64,000 nucleotides of DNA from Pigmentiphaga kullae. GTDB taxonomy: Bacteria > Pseudomonadota > Gammaproteobacteria > Burkholderiales > Burkholderiaceae_B. The position numbers were made by a program, and so were the translations under genes. Shown piece after piece: positions 41,609 through 50,519 of this stretch. A model generated the notes under the pieces. It did no database searches. It worked only from the letters and a program-made list of their open reading frames with translations, and had not been told where the DNA came from. Every line of letters begins with the position of its first letter. The stretch's first letter is position 1. The DNA lies in NCBI RefSeq assembly GCF_004216695.1, contig NZ_SGXC01000001.1, positions 62,001 to 126,000 on the forward strand, given 5' to 3'.

Positions 41609-43033
41609 ATGGACGAACGAGCGGCCAGGGACGTGGTGCTGGCCCACGCCCTGGAAACCACCGACGACGAACACCAGTTGCTGCGCGCCGAGGATCGCCG
41701 CGAGGCCAGCCTGAGCGCCCGCAACCTGTGCGGATTGCAAGGCGGCCGCGACGCCGGACGGGACCCGGCCGGCAGTTTCCTGCAAACCCGCGCGGCCCTG
41801 CTGCTGGATGGGCTGGAACGGCGCGCGCCGGCGCTCAAGGCCATGCGCCATCCTCCTCGCCTGGCCGCCCTGGCCGGCTGGCTGCTTCCCTTGGCGGCCT
41901 TCCTGGCCGGCGCGCTGACCGAACGCATCGCCAACCCGCACCGCATGGACCTGTTGTCGCCACCGCTGCTGGCCGTGCTGGGCTGGAACCTGCTGATGTA
42001 TGCGCTCCTGGCCGTCTCCGTCGCGGTGCCGCCCCTGCGGCGTCGGGGCGCGGCGCTGTTCGCGCGGCCCTGGCTGCCGCAAGGCTGGCGCCGGCGCCGG
42101 GGCTCGCCCGCGCTGGCCGCCGCCGGGGCGCGCTTCGCGCTCGACTGGCAGCGCCTGGCGGCGCCGCTGCACCTGGCGCGCGGCAAGCGCATCCTTCATC
42201 TTTGCGCCGCGCTGTTCGGTGCAGGCGTCGCCCTGTCGCTCTACGCACGTGGGCTGACCGTCGAATACCGCGTCGGCTGGGAAAGCACCTTCCTCGATGC
42301 CGGCCAGGTGCACGCCATCCTGGGCGTGCTGTTCGCGCCGGCGACCTGGCTGTTCCGCCTGCCGGGTTTCACGCCGGCGGAAATCGCCGCGCTGCGATTC
42401 GACGCCGCCGGCTTCGTGCCGGGCGGCGCCCGCTGGGTCCATCTGTACGCGGCGCTGCTGGCCATCGTGGTCGTGATTCCCCGCCTGGCGCTGGCGGCCG
42501 CGGCGCGCTGGAAGGAGACACGCCTGCGCGCGGACTTTCCGCTGGACATGGGCCAGCCCTACTACCGCAAGCTGCTGGGTTCGCTCAGCCCGGTGCCGCT
42601 GCGCCTGCGCGTCATTCCCTACAGCTTCGCCGTCGACGCGGCGCGCGGCCAGGCCTTGCAGGCGCTGGCGCGCTCCATGCTGGGCGACACCGCCCAGGCC
42701 GCGGTGATGCCCGGCTGGGACTATGGCGCCGACCCGCAGGACATGCCCGCGCCGGACGCGGCGGACGAAGGCGCGACCGTCACTGCAGCGCTGGTAAACC
42801 TGTCGGCCACGCCCGAGGCCGAGAACCACGGCGCCTTCCTCGATCACCTGGCGCGCGCCCTGCCCGGCAAGATCGTGCTGGCCGTCGACCAGTCGGCCTA
42901 TGTTGCGCGCCTCGACGGCCAGGCCGGCGCCGACCGCCGCCTGGAAGAACGCCGGCGCCTGTGGCAGGATTTCGGCACGCTGCACAAGGTGCCGGTCACC
43001 TTCGTCGATCTGCTCCATCCTCCCGATGCCTGA
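41609..43033 (+). CDS. DUF2868-family membrane protein
   Basis: 474-residue protein of unknown function. After a charged N terminus with E-T-T-D-D-E-H-Q-L-L-R-A-E-D-R, four or so hydrophobic segments appear (about 86-105, 112-133, 195-212 and 270-300). W-E-S-T-F-L-D near 224-230 and a soluble C-terminal part with Q-S-A-Y follow. It starts at ATG 41609 with AGGA upstream. Its stop overlaps the start of the GTPase gene by eight bases. DUF2868 and DUF3482 genes are typically found as this pair, which suggests a membrane protein working with a GTPase. No reaction is known. Confidence 0.85.
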   Translation: MDERAARDVVLAHALETTDDEHQLLRAEDRREASLSARNLCGLQGGRDAGRDPAGSFLQTRAALLLDGLERRAPALKAMRHPPRLAALAGWLLPLAAFLAGALTERIANPHRMDLLSPPLLAVLGWNLLMYALLAVSVAVPPLRRRGAALFARPWLPQGWRRRRGSPALAAAGARFALDWQRLAAPLHLARGKRILHLCAALFGAGVALSLYARGLTVEYRVGWESTFLDAGQVHAILGVLFAPATWLFRLPGFTPAEIAALRFDAAGFVPGGARWVHLYAALLAIVVVIPRLALAAAARWKETRLRADFPLDMGQPYYRKLLGSLSPVPLRLRVIPYSFAVDAARGQALQALARSMLGDTAQAAVMPGWDYGADPQDMPAPDAADEGATVTAALVNLSATPEAENHGAFLDHLARALPGKIVLAVDQSAYVARLDGQAGADRRLEERRRLWQDFGTLHKVPVTFVDLLHPPDA

Positions 43034-44489
43034 CAAACCCGTCCGCATACAGCTCTGCCTGGTCTCCCACACCAACGCCGGCAAGACGACGCTGGCCCGC
43101 ACCCTGCTGGGCGCGGACGTGGGCGAGGTCCGCGACGCGGCCCACGTCACCCAGACCGCCGACGCCTACCGCCTGCTCGCGACCGCCGACGGCGACGAAC
43201 TGTACCTGTGGGATACGCCGGGCTTCGGCGATTCCGCGCGGCTGGCCAGGCGGCTCGGAATGGCGGGCAACCCGGTCGGCTGGTTCCTGACCGAGGTCTG
43301 GGACCGGGTCAGCGACCGCGCCTTCTGGCTCAGCCAGCGCGCGCTGCAGGCGGCGCGCGACAACGCGGACGTAGTGCTGTATCTCGTCAACGCCTCGGAG
43401 GATCCGCAGGACGCGGGCTACGTCGCGCCCGAAATGCAGATCCTCCAGTGGCTGGGCAAGCCCGTGGTGGTGCTGCTCAACCAGATGGGCCCGCCCCGCC
43501 CCCCCGCCCGCGAACAGGAAGACGTCTCGCGCTGGACGGACCATCTGCGGCCCTGCGGCGTGGTGCGCGATGTCGTGCCGCTGGATGCCTTCGCCCGCAG
43601 CTGGGTGCACGAACGCGTGCTGTTCGACGCCATCCGCGCCTGCCTGCCGGCGGCCACGCAGCCCGGCGGCGCCCGGCTGGCGGCGGCCTGGGACAAGCGC
43701 AATCTCGACCGTTTCCAGCAATCCATGGACCTGATCGCCCGCCAGATCGTCGAGGCCGCCCGCGACGCCGAAGCGGTGGGCGATGCCTCGGCCATCCGGT
43801 CGGCGCTGGGCACCCTGGGCCTGGCCCGGTCGGCGTCGGAAAGCTCGCGGGAAGCGGCCATGTCCGCCATCACCACGCGCCTGTCGCGCGCCGGCGCCCA
43901 GACCACGGCCAGGCTGCTGGCGCTGCATGGACTCCAGGGCAGCGCGGCGGCCCCGCTGAACCAGCGGCTGCGCGAGAACTTCGCCTTCAGCGCGCCCGTC
44001 GACGTGAAGCAGGCCGGGCTGCTGGGCGCCATCGCGTCGGGCGCCGCCACCGGCGCGTCGGCCGACCTGCTGGCCGGCGGCCTGACCCTGGGCGGCGGCA
44101 TGCTGGTGGGCGCCGTCGTCGGCGCGGCCACTTTCGCGGGCGCGGCATGGGGCATCAACAAGGCCAAGGGCACCGAACACGCCACGGCCCGCCTGACCGA
44201 CGAATTCCTGCACGCGCTGGTGGTGGCCGACCTGCTGCGCTATCTCGCCATCATCCACTTCGGCCGGGGCCGGGGCGACTACGTCGAAGGCGAGGCGCCG
44301 GCATTCTGGCGCGACGAGGTCATCGAAGTCGTGCAGGCCCGCGACGCCGCGCTGCAGCGCATCTGGGCGCGCGCCCGCCAGGAGGCCGAGCCGCAGCCCG
44401 CGATCGCGGAATTGACGAAGGTGCTGGAAGACGCCTGCCAGCAGATCCTGCGCAAGCTCTATCCCACGGCGCTCGCCTCCACGCGCTGA
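43026..44489 (+). CDS. DUF3482-family GTPase
   Basis: 487-residue protein with an N-terminal GTPase domain. The P-loop reads S-H-T-N-A-G-K-T (14-21), with Ser where Gly is usual; Walker B/G3 is D-T-P-G at 63-66; and N-Q-M-G replaces the N-K-x-D specificity motif near 147. The C-terminal half (DUF3482) contains a glycine/alanine-rich hydrophobic hairpin near 355-375 (G-G-G-M-L-V-G-A-V-V-G-A) that could insert in membranes, in the manner of YfjP/dynamin-like GTPases. It is translationally coupled to DUF2868. It stops four bases from the convergent DUF1330 gene. The role is unknown. Confidence 0.87.
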   Translation: MPDKPVRIQLCLVSHTNAGKTTLARTLLGADVGEVRDAAHVTQTADAYRLLATADGDELYLWDTPGFGDSARLARRLGMAGNPVGWFLTEVWDRVSDRAFWLSQRALQAARDNADVVLYLVNASEDPQDAGYVAPEMQILQWLGKPVVVLLNQMGPPRPPAREQEDVSRWTDHLRPCGVVRDVVPLDAFARSWVHERVLFDAIRACLPAATQPGGARLAAAWDKRNLDRFQQSMDLIARQIVEAARDAEAVGDASAIRSALGTLGLARSASESSREAAMSAITTRLSRAGAQTTARLLALHGLQGSAAAPLNQRLRENFAFSAPVDVKQAGLLGAIASGAATGASADLLAGGLTLGGGMLVGAVVGAATFAGAAWGINKAKGTEHATARLTDEFLHALVVADLLRYLAIIHFGRGRGDYVEGEAPAFWRDEVIEVVQARDAALQRIWARARQEAEPQPAIAELTKVLEDACQQILRKLYPTALASTR

Positions 44490-44493
44490 GCCC

Positions 44494-44769
44494 TCAGATC
44501 ACGATCAGCCTCAGGTTGCTCTTGCCCTCGCGCAGCGCCTTGGCCGCCTGGTAGGCGGGCGACGCGTACCAGGCCAGGGCCGCGTCCTTGTCCGGGAACT
44601 CGATCAGCAGCACGTTATGGGCCGGCCCGCCTTCCAGGACCACGGGCTCGGCGCCGCGCGCCAGGTAGCGCCCGCCATGCGCGGCCACCGCCTCGGCCAC
44701 CATGCGGCCGTACTCGCCCATTTCCGAGGGCTTGAGAATCTTCACCTCGCCGATGACGTAGGCCGCCAT
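44494..44769 (-). CDS. DUF1330-family small protein
   Basis: 91-residue ferredoxin-like alpha/beta protein of family DUF1330. It opens A-A-Y-V-I-G-E-V-K-I, with H-G-G-R-Y-L-A-R-G near 31-39, the V-L-L-I-E-F-P-D-K-D-A-A-L-A-W-Y block at 53-68 and S-P-A-Y-Q at 70-74. The family is of unknown function and common beside oxygenases. It lies downstream of the 2-oxoglutarate oxygenase gene (40-base gap) as the last gene of the operon started at 46826. Confidence 0.85.
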   Translation of the reverse strand: MAAYVIGEVKILKPSEMGEYGRMVAEAVAAHGGRYLARGAEPVVLEGGPAHNVLLIEFPDKDAALAWYASPAYQAAKALREGKSNLRLIVI

Positions 44770-44809
44770 GTCCTTCCCTCCAGGTCCGTCGATGATCGAT
44801 CGCCGCGCG

Positions 44810-45820
44810 TCAGGCCGCGCTCTTCTGCGGCATGATGCGCGCGACGTTGCGCGCCTTCAGTTCGCCGTAGACGAAGGGCCGGTCGCGCGGGAACGACGTC
44901 GGCAGATCCTCTGGCGCCACGTTGGCCGGATCGGGGTTGCGGATGAGCGGCTGGATCCACGCGTCGAAGCTGGGATACATGAAGAACGGAATGGAATAGC
45001 GCTCGTTGCCCGAGCGGTTGATCACCCGGTGCACCGCCGACGTGAACACGCCGTCGGTCCAGACCTTCAGCACCTCGCCCACGTTGACCACCAGCGTTCC
45101 CTCGACCGGCGGCACGGCCACCCACTCGCCGTCGCGGTTGCGCACTTCCAGTCCGCCGTTCGCATCCTGCGCCAGAATGGTGAAGGCGTTGGTGTCGGTA
45201 TGGCCGCGCGCGCCCAGGTGCTCGCCCGACTCGTCGGGGCGCTGCGGCGGATAGTGCAGCAGGCGCAGCGAGTTCATGTCCTTGGCGAAGCTGGCCTTCA
45301 GCGTGCCGGCCGCCAGGCCCAGGCTGAGCTCGAACAGGTCCAGCAGCCGATAGCCCAGGCCGTTGACCTTGTCGTAGTACGCCATCATGCGCGGCTTGAG
45401 GTCCGGCATGGCCGGCGGCCAGGGAATCCGTCCGTGCAGGGGCTTGCCGGCCAGCAGGTCGGGATCGTCGTCGGCCAGCGGGCGGCGGATCTGGAACGCC
45501 TCCTGGAGGTTCTCCCTGATGTTTGCGTCGTTGCCCTTGGTCATGCCGTGCAGGTAGCCCTGCGCATGGTCGTTGAGCTTGAGCGAAACCTCCATCTTGG
45601 CTTCCAGGGGCAGGCTGTGGAAATCCACGGCGGTCTGGAAGATGTCGCGCACGTCCCGTTCGGCCAGGCCGTGATTGCGAACGTAGAAAAAGCCCACGGT
45701 TCCCGCGGCGGCGGCGATGGCGTCGGCCACCTCGGCGCGGCCGGCGTCATCGCGCCAGGCCGGCCCCAGGTCGACGATGGGCACTTCCGAAAAAACCAGT
45801 TTTCTTGCGGTGGGCAGCAT
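44810..45820 (-). CDS. 2-Oxoglutarate/Fe(II) oxygenase, isopenicillin N synthase-like
   Basis: 336-residue oxygenase with the N-terminal DIOX_N region (V-P-I-V-D-L, then G-F-F-Y-V-R-N-H-G at 43-51). In the jelly-roll core the iron ligands are His207-x-Asp209 (G-H-T-D-T-N) and His264. Arg274-x-Ser276 (R-Y-S) binds the oxoacid carboxylate. It would hydroxylate, desaturate or cleave a small substrate with 2-oxoglutarate and O2; some relatives make ethylene or gibberellins, others are uncharacterised. GAGGA precedes ATG 45820. A Bug gene lies 25 bases upstream in the same operon, implying an imported organic acid as substrate. Confidence 0.88.
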   Translation of the reverse strand: MLPTARKLVFSEVPIVDLGPAWRDDAGRAEVADAIAAAAGTVGFFYVRNHGLAERDVRDIFQTAVDFHSLPLEAKMEVSLKLNDHAQGYLHGMTKGNDANIRENLQEAFQIRRPLADDDPDLLAGKPLHGRIPWPPAMPDLKPRMMAYYDKVNGLGYRLLDLFELSLGLAAGTLKASFAKDMNSLRLLHYPPQRPDESGEHLGARGHTDTNAFTILAQDANGGLEVRNRDGEWVAVPPVEGTLVVNVGEVLKVWTDGVFTSAVHRVINRSGNERYSIPFFMYPSFDAWIQPLIRNPDPANVAPEDLPTSFPRDRPFVYGELKARNVARIMPQKSAA

Positions 45821-45845
45821 GTGCGGTCCTCGTTGAAATTCCCGG

Positions 45846-46826
45846 TCAGGCCTCGGGCCGGATGTTTTCCCGGCGGGCCAGTTCATTCCATTTGACGAAT
45901 TCGCTGCGGTTCCAGGCGGCGAAGTCCGCGTGGCCGCGCACCGTCACTTCGAAGCCCGCCGTTTGCAGCCGCTGGATGTTCTCGGGCTGCCTGCCGCCCT
46001 TGACGATGGCATCGGACAACTTGTCGATGTTGGCCTGCGGCGTGCCCACTGGCGCGTAGCCGCCCAGCCATCCCGTGGCGACGAAGTCCTCCATGCCCAG
46101 TTCCACCAGGGTCGGCACGTCGGGCAGCGCCTGCGCGCGCCTGGCCCCCGTCACCGCGATCGCGCGCAGCGAGCCCGAACGCACCAGCGCCGCCACCGAC
46201 GGCAGGTTGGCGAAGGACACCTGGATGTCCCCGTTCTTCAGGCCGGTGATGATCTCGCCGCTAGAGCGGTACGGGATATGGACGAAATGCGTGCCCGCGC
46301 GCTGGTTGAACAACACCGAGGTGAAATGGGCCAGCGTCCCGACGCCGTTGGAACCGTAGTTGAGCTTGCCCACGCGCGTCTTGCCGTAGGCGACGAGTTC
46401 CGGCAGCGTGCGGGCCTCGACGTCGCGCCCCACCACCAGTACGTTCATCAGCTCGGCCAGTTGCGCCACGGGAACGAAGTTCTCCTGCGGGTTGATGGGC
46501 AGGCTGGGGTTGAGGATGGTCGGCAGGATCAGGCCGCCCAGGCCGCCGGACAACAGCAGGTGGCCGTCGTGCGGCTGCTGCAGGATGTACTGCTGGGCCA
46601 CGGTGCCGGTGCCGCCGCCCTTGTTCTCGACGATTACCGGCTTGGCGGGAAACTCCTTGGCCAGGATGTCCGCCAGCACGCGCCCCAACAGGTCGGTAAT
46701 GCCCCCGGGCGGATACGGTACGACCACCTTCATCAGGCGGTTCGGAAACTCCTCCTGCGCCCATGCTCTGCCCGCGGCCCCCAGGCCCGCTGCCATTCCC
46801 AGACGCAGTACATCGCGACGATTCAT
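45846..46826 (-). CDS. Bug-family solute-binding protein with a Tat-like signal
   Basis: 326-residue TctC-like receptor. The N terminus M-N-R-R-D-V-L-R-L-G followed by a short hydrophobic core ending A-W-A-Q resembles a twin-arginine signal, unlike the Sec-type signals of most other Bug proteins here. V-V-V-P-Y-P-P-G-G-I-T-D-L-L-G-R-V-L-A-D follows at 34-53, and G-T-L-A-H-F-T is near 165. GGAG lies eight bases upstream of ATG 46826. It is the first gene of the operon with the 2-oxoglutarate oxygenase and DUF1330 genes and is divergent from a LysR gene. Confidence 0.9.
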   Translation of the reverse strand: MNRRDVLRLGMAAGLGAAGRAWAQEEFPNRLMKVVVPYPPGGITDLLGRVLADILAKEFPAKPVIVENKGGGTGTVAQQYILQQPHDGHLLLSGGLGGLILPTILNPSLPINPQENFVPVAQLAELMNVLVVGRDVEARTLPELVAYGKTRVGKLNYGSNGVGTLAHFTSVLFNQRAGTHFVHIPYRSSGEIITGLKNGDIQVSFANLPSVAALVRSGSLRAIAVTGARRAQALPDVPTLVELGMEDFVATGWLGGYAPVGTPQANIDKLSDAIVKGGRQPENIQRLQTAGFEVTVRGHADFAAWNRSEFVKWNELARRENIRPEA

Positions 46827-46902
46827 CGACTCACTCCCATGCAAGCAGACTTCCTGCACAATGCCGGTGCCGCAACCACGAAAACGCGGGACTAAGTTAT
46901 CG

Positions 46903-46933
46903 GAGACGTCCGCCTGCCCACAAGCGACGTCTC
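46903..46933. promoter_or_regulatory. Inverted repeat in the Bug/LysR divergent spacer
   Basis: GAGACGTC-N15-GACGTCTC has perfect 8-base arms and lies 30 bases before the LysR gene start. A second short dyad, TCATTA-N7-TAATGA (46943-46961), overlaps the LysR ribosome site. The first has the size of a LysR recognition site for the divergent operon; the second could mediate autoregulation. Confidence 0.45.
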
Positions 46934-46962
46934 ATCATGAATTCATTAGCAGGATTAATGAC

Positions 46963-47853
46963 ATGCGCCGCAAGATCCCCTCGCCCGTCATGCTCCAGGC
47001 GTTCGAGCTGTCGGCGCGCACGCTGAGTTTCACGCAGGCGGCGGACTCGCTCAGCCTGACGCAGAGCGCCGTCAGCCACCAGATCCAGTCACTGGAGGAC
47101 TTCCTGGGCGTACGGCTGTTCGAGCGCGTGCGCAAGCGCCTGCAACTGACGTCCGCTGGCGAGATCCTGTTGCTGCGGCTGACGCCGGCGCTAGACGCGC
47201 TGGAATCGGCCATCATCGAAACCGTGTCCACCGAGCCCGCCTCCAGCGTGCTGCGCCTGGGCGTCGTGCCCGCGGTCGCCACGCAATGGCTGATCCCGCG
47301 CCTGCCCCACTTCCAGCGCGAGCATCCCCGCATCACGCTCACCCTGGTCACGCGGCTGCCGTTCAACTTCCAGAACAACAGCCTGGACGCCGCCATCAAC
47401 CTGGGCAACACGCGCTGGCCCGGCGCCCGCTCGGACTGGCTGATGGACGAGCACATGATCGTGGTCTGTACACCGGAGATGGCGGCCGCCACGCTGCGCA
47501 CGCCGGACGACCTGCCGCGCGTGCCCATGCTGCAGATGACGTTCCGGCCGCACGCCTGGCACGACTGGCTGGCCGCCAGCGGCCTGCCCGCCGAAGGCAC
47601 GACCGGAGGAATGAAGTTCGAATCGTTCTCGCTGGTGCTGCGGGCGGCCGTGGCGGGCCTGGGGGCCGCCGTGATGCCGCGCCTGCTGGTGGAGGAGGAG
47701 CTGGAGGATGGCCGACTGGTCTCGCCCTTCGGGCCGGTGGTGCGCTCGCCGACTTCGTACTATCTCGTCTATCCGCCAGCGAACGTGACGCTGCCGGCCT
47801 TGCAGGCGTTTCGCGGCTGGCTGATGCGGCAGACGGGCGCACCCGCCGACTGA
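46963..47853 (+). CDS. LysR-family regulator (GcvA-like)
   Basis: 296-residue LysR protein: helix-turn-helix S-F-T-Q-A-A-D-S-L-S-L-T-Q-S-A-V-S at about 22-38, then F-L-G-V-R-L-F-E-R. The substrate domain has L-R-L-G-V-V-P-A-V-A-T-Q-W-L-I-P-R-L near 93-110, the GcvA-subfamily signature. It is divergent from the Bug/2-oxoglutarate oxygenase operon and separated from it by the inverted repeats at 46903-46961. ATG 46963 has AGGA upstream. It ends 16 bases from the convergent GGDEF gene. The effector is probably the acid handled by the divergent operon. Confidence 0.9.
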   Translation: MRRKIPSPVMLQAFELSARTLSFTQAADSLSLTQSAVSHQIQSLEDFLGVRLFERVRKRLQLTSAGEILLLRLTPALDALESAIIETVSTEPASSVLRLGVVPAVATQWLIPRLPHFQREHPRITLTLVTRLPFNFQNNSLDAAINLGNTRWPGARSDWLMDEHMIVVCTPEMAAATLRTPDDLPRVPMLQMTFRPHAWHDWLAASGLPAEGTTGGMKFESFSLVLRAAVAGLGAAVMPRLLVEEELEDGRLVSPFGPVVRSPTSYYLVYPPANVTLPALQAFRGWLMRQTGAPAD

Positions 47854-47869
47854 GCCGCCCGGCCGGCCG

Positions 47870-49066
47870 CTACTCCGCCAGGCGGGGCGACCGCTCGGCG
47901 GAAACCGGGTCCTCGTCCGCGGCCACCGTCACGACACGGTCCCGCCCCATCGCCTTGGCCGTATAGAGCGCGGCATCCGCCCGCGCCATCAGGCTGCTCA
48001 GTTCCTCGCCACGGCGGTACTGGTCGACCCCCGCGCTGAACGTGACCTTGAGCTTGCGCCCCGGCAGCGCGCTTTCGGCCTGCGCGACCCTGGCGCGCAG
48101 CCGGTTCAACAGCTTGACGGCGTCCCGCATGGACGTGTCCGGACAAAGGACGGCGAACTCCTCGCCGCCCAGCCGGCCGAACGCGTCGCCGGCGCGCAGG
48201 TTGCTGGCCACCACGCCGGCGAAATGGGCCAGCACGCGGTCGCCGGTGGCGTGCCCATGGGTATCGTTGACGCTCTTGAAGTGATCGATGTCGATGATGG
48301 CGAACACCAGCGGCCGCCCGGAACGCGACGCGGTGCGCGCGGCGGCGTCGGCCTGCGCGAGGAACGCGCGCCGCGCCAGGATGCCGGTCAGTTCATCCAG
48401 GTTCGCCAGGCGCTCGAGCCGGTGGGCCAGCCGGTCATGAGCCAGCAGCACCATGCCGATCGACAGCCAGGGCAGCGCCAGCACGCCCAGCGCCAGGAAG
48501 GCGATGTTGACGGGCGTCGATTGCAGCAGCTCCGTCTGCCGGACCCATCCCACGCCGTAGGCCAGGCCCCGGCCCACGTGGCCGACCGCCCCGAGGCACG
48601 CGCCGATGCTGACGAACCAATAGGCGTAGTGCGGCCGGGACAGCGGGCGCGCCATGAACACGGTCACGGCGACCACGACGTAGGCATAGGTATAGAACGC
48701 CGACACCAGCGCGATGCGGGTGTTGATGTCCGGCACCACATAGGTCCAGTAGGCCATGGCGGCCAAGAGCGCCCCCCAGCCCGCGTATTCCGCGCGGCGC
48801 ACGGGCTGCATCCCGACGAACTGCCGGCACCCTTGCAGGATGACCAGCATGGCCATGGCCAGCAACAGGTTGGAGACGAGGATGGTCAGCCAGCGCGGGC
48901 CGACGTTCTGGAGCAGGAACAGCGCCAGCGCCACCATGGCCATCACGCTGGCGTTGAACCAGCGCCGGACCCCGGGAATGGCGGTAGGCAGCAGCGACCC
49001 CAGCACCGCCGTGCTCATGATGGCGGAGAAAATCGTGACGAAGATGACGCTGATGGGGTCTAGCAT
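47870..49066 (-). CDS. Membrane-bound diguanylate cyclase (GGDEF)
   Basis: 398-residue enzyme making cyclic di-GMP. The N-terminal half has about six to seven transmembrane helices (about 5-205). The GGDEF domain follows: N-L-D-E-L-T-G at 222-228, D-I-D-H-F-K-S-V-N-D at 259-268, and the active-site G-G-E-E-F at 300-304. An inhibitory I-site R-A-G-D at 291-294 is present, so product inhibition is expected. ATG 49066 begins right before the first helix but has no clear ribosome site; ATG 49132 is in frame and possible. It is not obviously linked to its neighbours. Confidence 0.9.
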   Translation of the reverse strand: MLDPISVIFVTIFSAIMSTAVLGSLLPTAIPGVRRWFNASVMAMVALALFLLQNVGPRWLTILVSNLLLAMAMLVILQGCRQFVGMQPVRRAEYAGWGALLAAMAYWTYVVPDINTRIALVSAFYTYAYVVVAVTVFMARPLSRPHYAYWFVSIGACLGAVGHVGRGLAYGVGWVRQTELLQSTPVNIAFLALGVLALPWLSIGMVLLAHDRLAHRLERLANLDELTGILARRAFLAQADAAARTASRSGRPLVFAIIDIDHFKSVNDTHGHATGDRVLAHFAGVVASNLRAGDAFGRLGGEEFAVLCPDTSMRDAVKLLNRLRARVAQAESALPGRKLKVTFSAGVDQYRRGEELSSLMARADAALYTAKAMGRDRVVTVAADEDPVSAERSPRLAE

Positions 49067-49165
49067 GGCACGCCGCAGGAGTCCGCGCGGCGACCGGAGC
49101 CTGCGCGTGAGAGCCGCCCGATGATAAAGCATTTCGGGCGTGGGCCCTGGCGGGCGCGGCCTTGA

Positions 49166-50305
49166 TCAGCCGCGCGCCGCCGCCCCTCGGTGGCGCGCCA
49201 GGTAGGCCCGGTCGTCCAGGCTGGAGAACAGCACCGCCAGGACGATGCCCGCCGCCGCGCCGACGATGGTGTCGAATACGCGCTCGAGCGCCATGTTGCC
49301 GGCCATGGCGGGCGCCGCCAGATGCGTCATCAGGAGAGCCATGGGTGTCACGGTGATCTGTCCAAGCGCATAGTTGTAGCCGATGATGATCTCGGTCACG
49401 AACTGAAAGACCGCGATCAGGCCCACCACGACCCAGAACGAGGGCGACTGAGCCAGGATAGCGCCCACCAGGCAGGCGCCCGCCACGGTGCCGGCCATCC
49501 GTTGCAGTGCGCGGCTCATCGTGATGTGCAGATGCCCGCCCTGCATGACGGCGGTCGCGCCTATGGCGGCCCACGACGGATGCTGCCAGCCGGCCGCGTG
49601 CGCGACCAGCGCGGCCACGGCGGCGCCCACGGCGATGCGGCCGGCGGCGATCAGCCGGTGCCGCATGGGGCGGGGAGGATCGCTGGGGAATGCGCCCGTC
49701 GCGGGCTCTTCGTGCCTGAGACGGTCGGTCAGCACGCATACGATCCAGGCCAGCGCGCCGCCCGCCGCCGTGGCGGCGGCGTGCGCGAACACCGCTTCCC
49801 AGGACCCGGCCCCGCCCAGCGCCGCGCCCGCCGCGAACACGATGATGACGGCGCCCGGGCCGCCCAGGCTCCAGCTCGACACCGCGACCGTGGACGCCCC
49901 CGCCACCAGCGCCAGGACCAGCACCATCATCGTGGGCGAGGCCCCGGCGTGGGCCGCCACCGACGTCACGAAGGTGGCCGCGACCAGCAGGAAGGCGCTC
50001 AGGAAGACCATGCGGCGGCGGCGGGCGCGCGAGGCATAGCGGCCGAACAGCGAGGCCAGCGCGCCCAACGCGCCAAAGCCCACCAGTTGCGGCCAGGGCG
50101 AATAGTGAAAGCACGCCAGCGCCGCGACCACGGCCAGGGTCGCCTGCAACCCCGCCACCACGGCGTTGCGCACGGACGGCGGCGCGGTCATGGCCAGGCT
50201 CTCTTCCAGCTGGGCCGGGGTCAGCAGGTACCGCGCCGCGGTGGCGCGCGTCGTCCCGCGCGGCCGGGCAGGCGCAGGCGGACGGCGATCGTCTTCGTCA
50301 ATCAT
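49166..50305 (-). CDS. FUSC-family membrane protein (aromatic acid exporter-like)
   Basis: 379-residue integral membrane protein. Two sets of hydrophobic segments (about 47-165 and 225-360) are linked by a basic loop (R-L-R-H-E-E near 200, P-R-P-M-R-H-R-L). W-A-A-I-G-A-T-A-V-M-Q-G-G and the N-Y-A-L-G-Q-I-T-V-T-P segment place it in the fusaric-acid-resistance (FUSC/AaeB-like) group. A role in exporting toxic aromatic acids would suit this catabolic region but is inferred. ATG 50305 with AGGA five bases upstream is preferred to ATG 50311. Confidence 0.85.
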   Translation of the reverse strand: MIDEDDRRPPAPARPRGTTRATAARYLLTPAQLEESLAMTAPPSVRNAVVAGLQATLAVVAALACFHYSPWPQLVGFGALGALASLFGRYASRARRRRMVFLSAFLLVAATFVTSVAAHAGASPTMMVLVLALVAGASTVAVSSWSLGGPGAVIIVFAAGAALGGAGSWEAVFAHAAATAAGGALAWIVCVLTDRLRHEEPATGAFPSDPPRPMRHRLIAAGRIAVGAAVAALVAHAAGWQHPSWAAIGATAVMQGGHLHITMSRALQRMAGTVAGACLVGAILAQSPSFWVVVGLIAVFQFVTEIIIGYNYALGQITVTPMALLMTHLAAPAMAGNMALERVFDTIVGAAAGIVLAVLFSSLDDRAYLARHRGAAARG

Positions 50306-50500
50306 GGGCATCCTGAAAAAAACCGCGCGCCGTGCCGGGTCTGCCGGAACAACGCGTGCGCGCCGGAACGGCGGATACCGTACCGGCGGAGGCGATGGGG
50401 GAACCGCGGAAAGGACGGCTCCGCCTGCGCGGCGGAGCGTTCAGCGCGTCGACGCCTGCGGCCAGGCGCAAGCGCGATAAAGGACTATTCTACCTCATAC

Positions 50501-50516
50501 CTAGGGTTTACCCTAG
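50501..50516. promoter_or_regulatory. 16-bp dyad CTAGGGT-TT-ACCCTAG
   Basis: Perfect 7-base arms with a two-base centre in the 214-base spacer between the Bug stop (50520) and the FUSC start (50305). The loop is too short for an RNA terminator and no T-run follows on the minus strand, so a protein-binding site ahead of the FUSC gene is more likely. The rest of the spacer shows no gene. Confidence 0.35.
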
Positions 50517-50519
50517 ATA

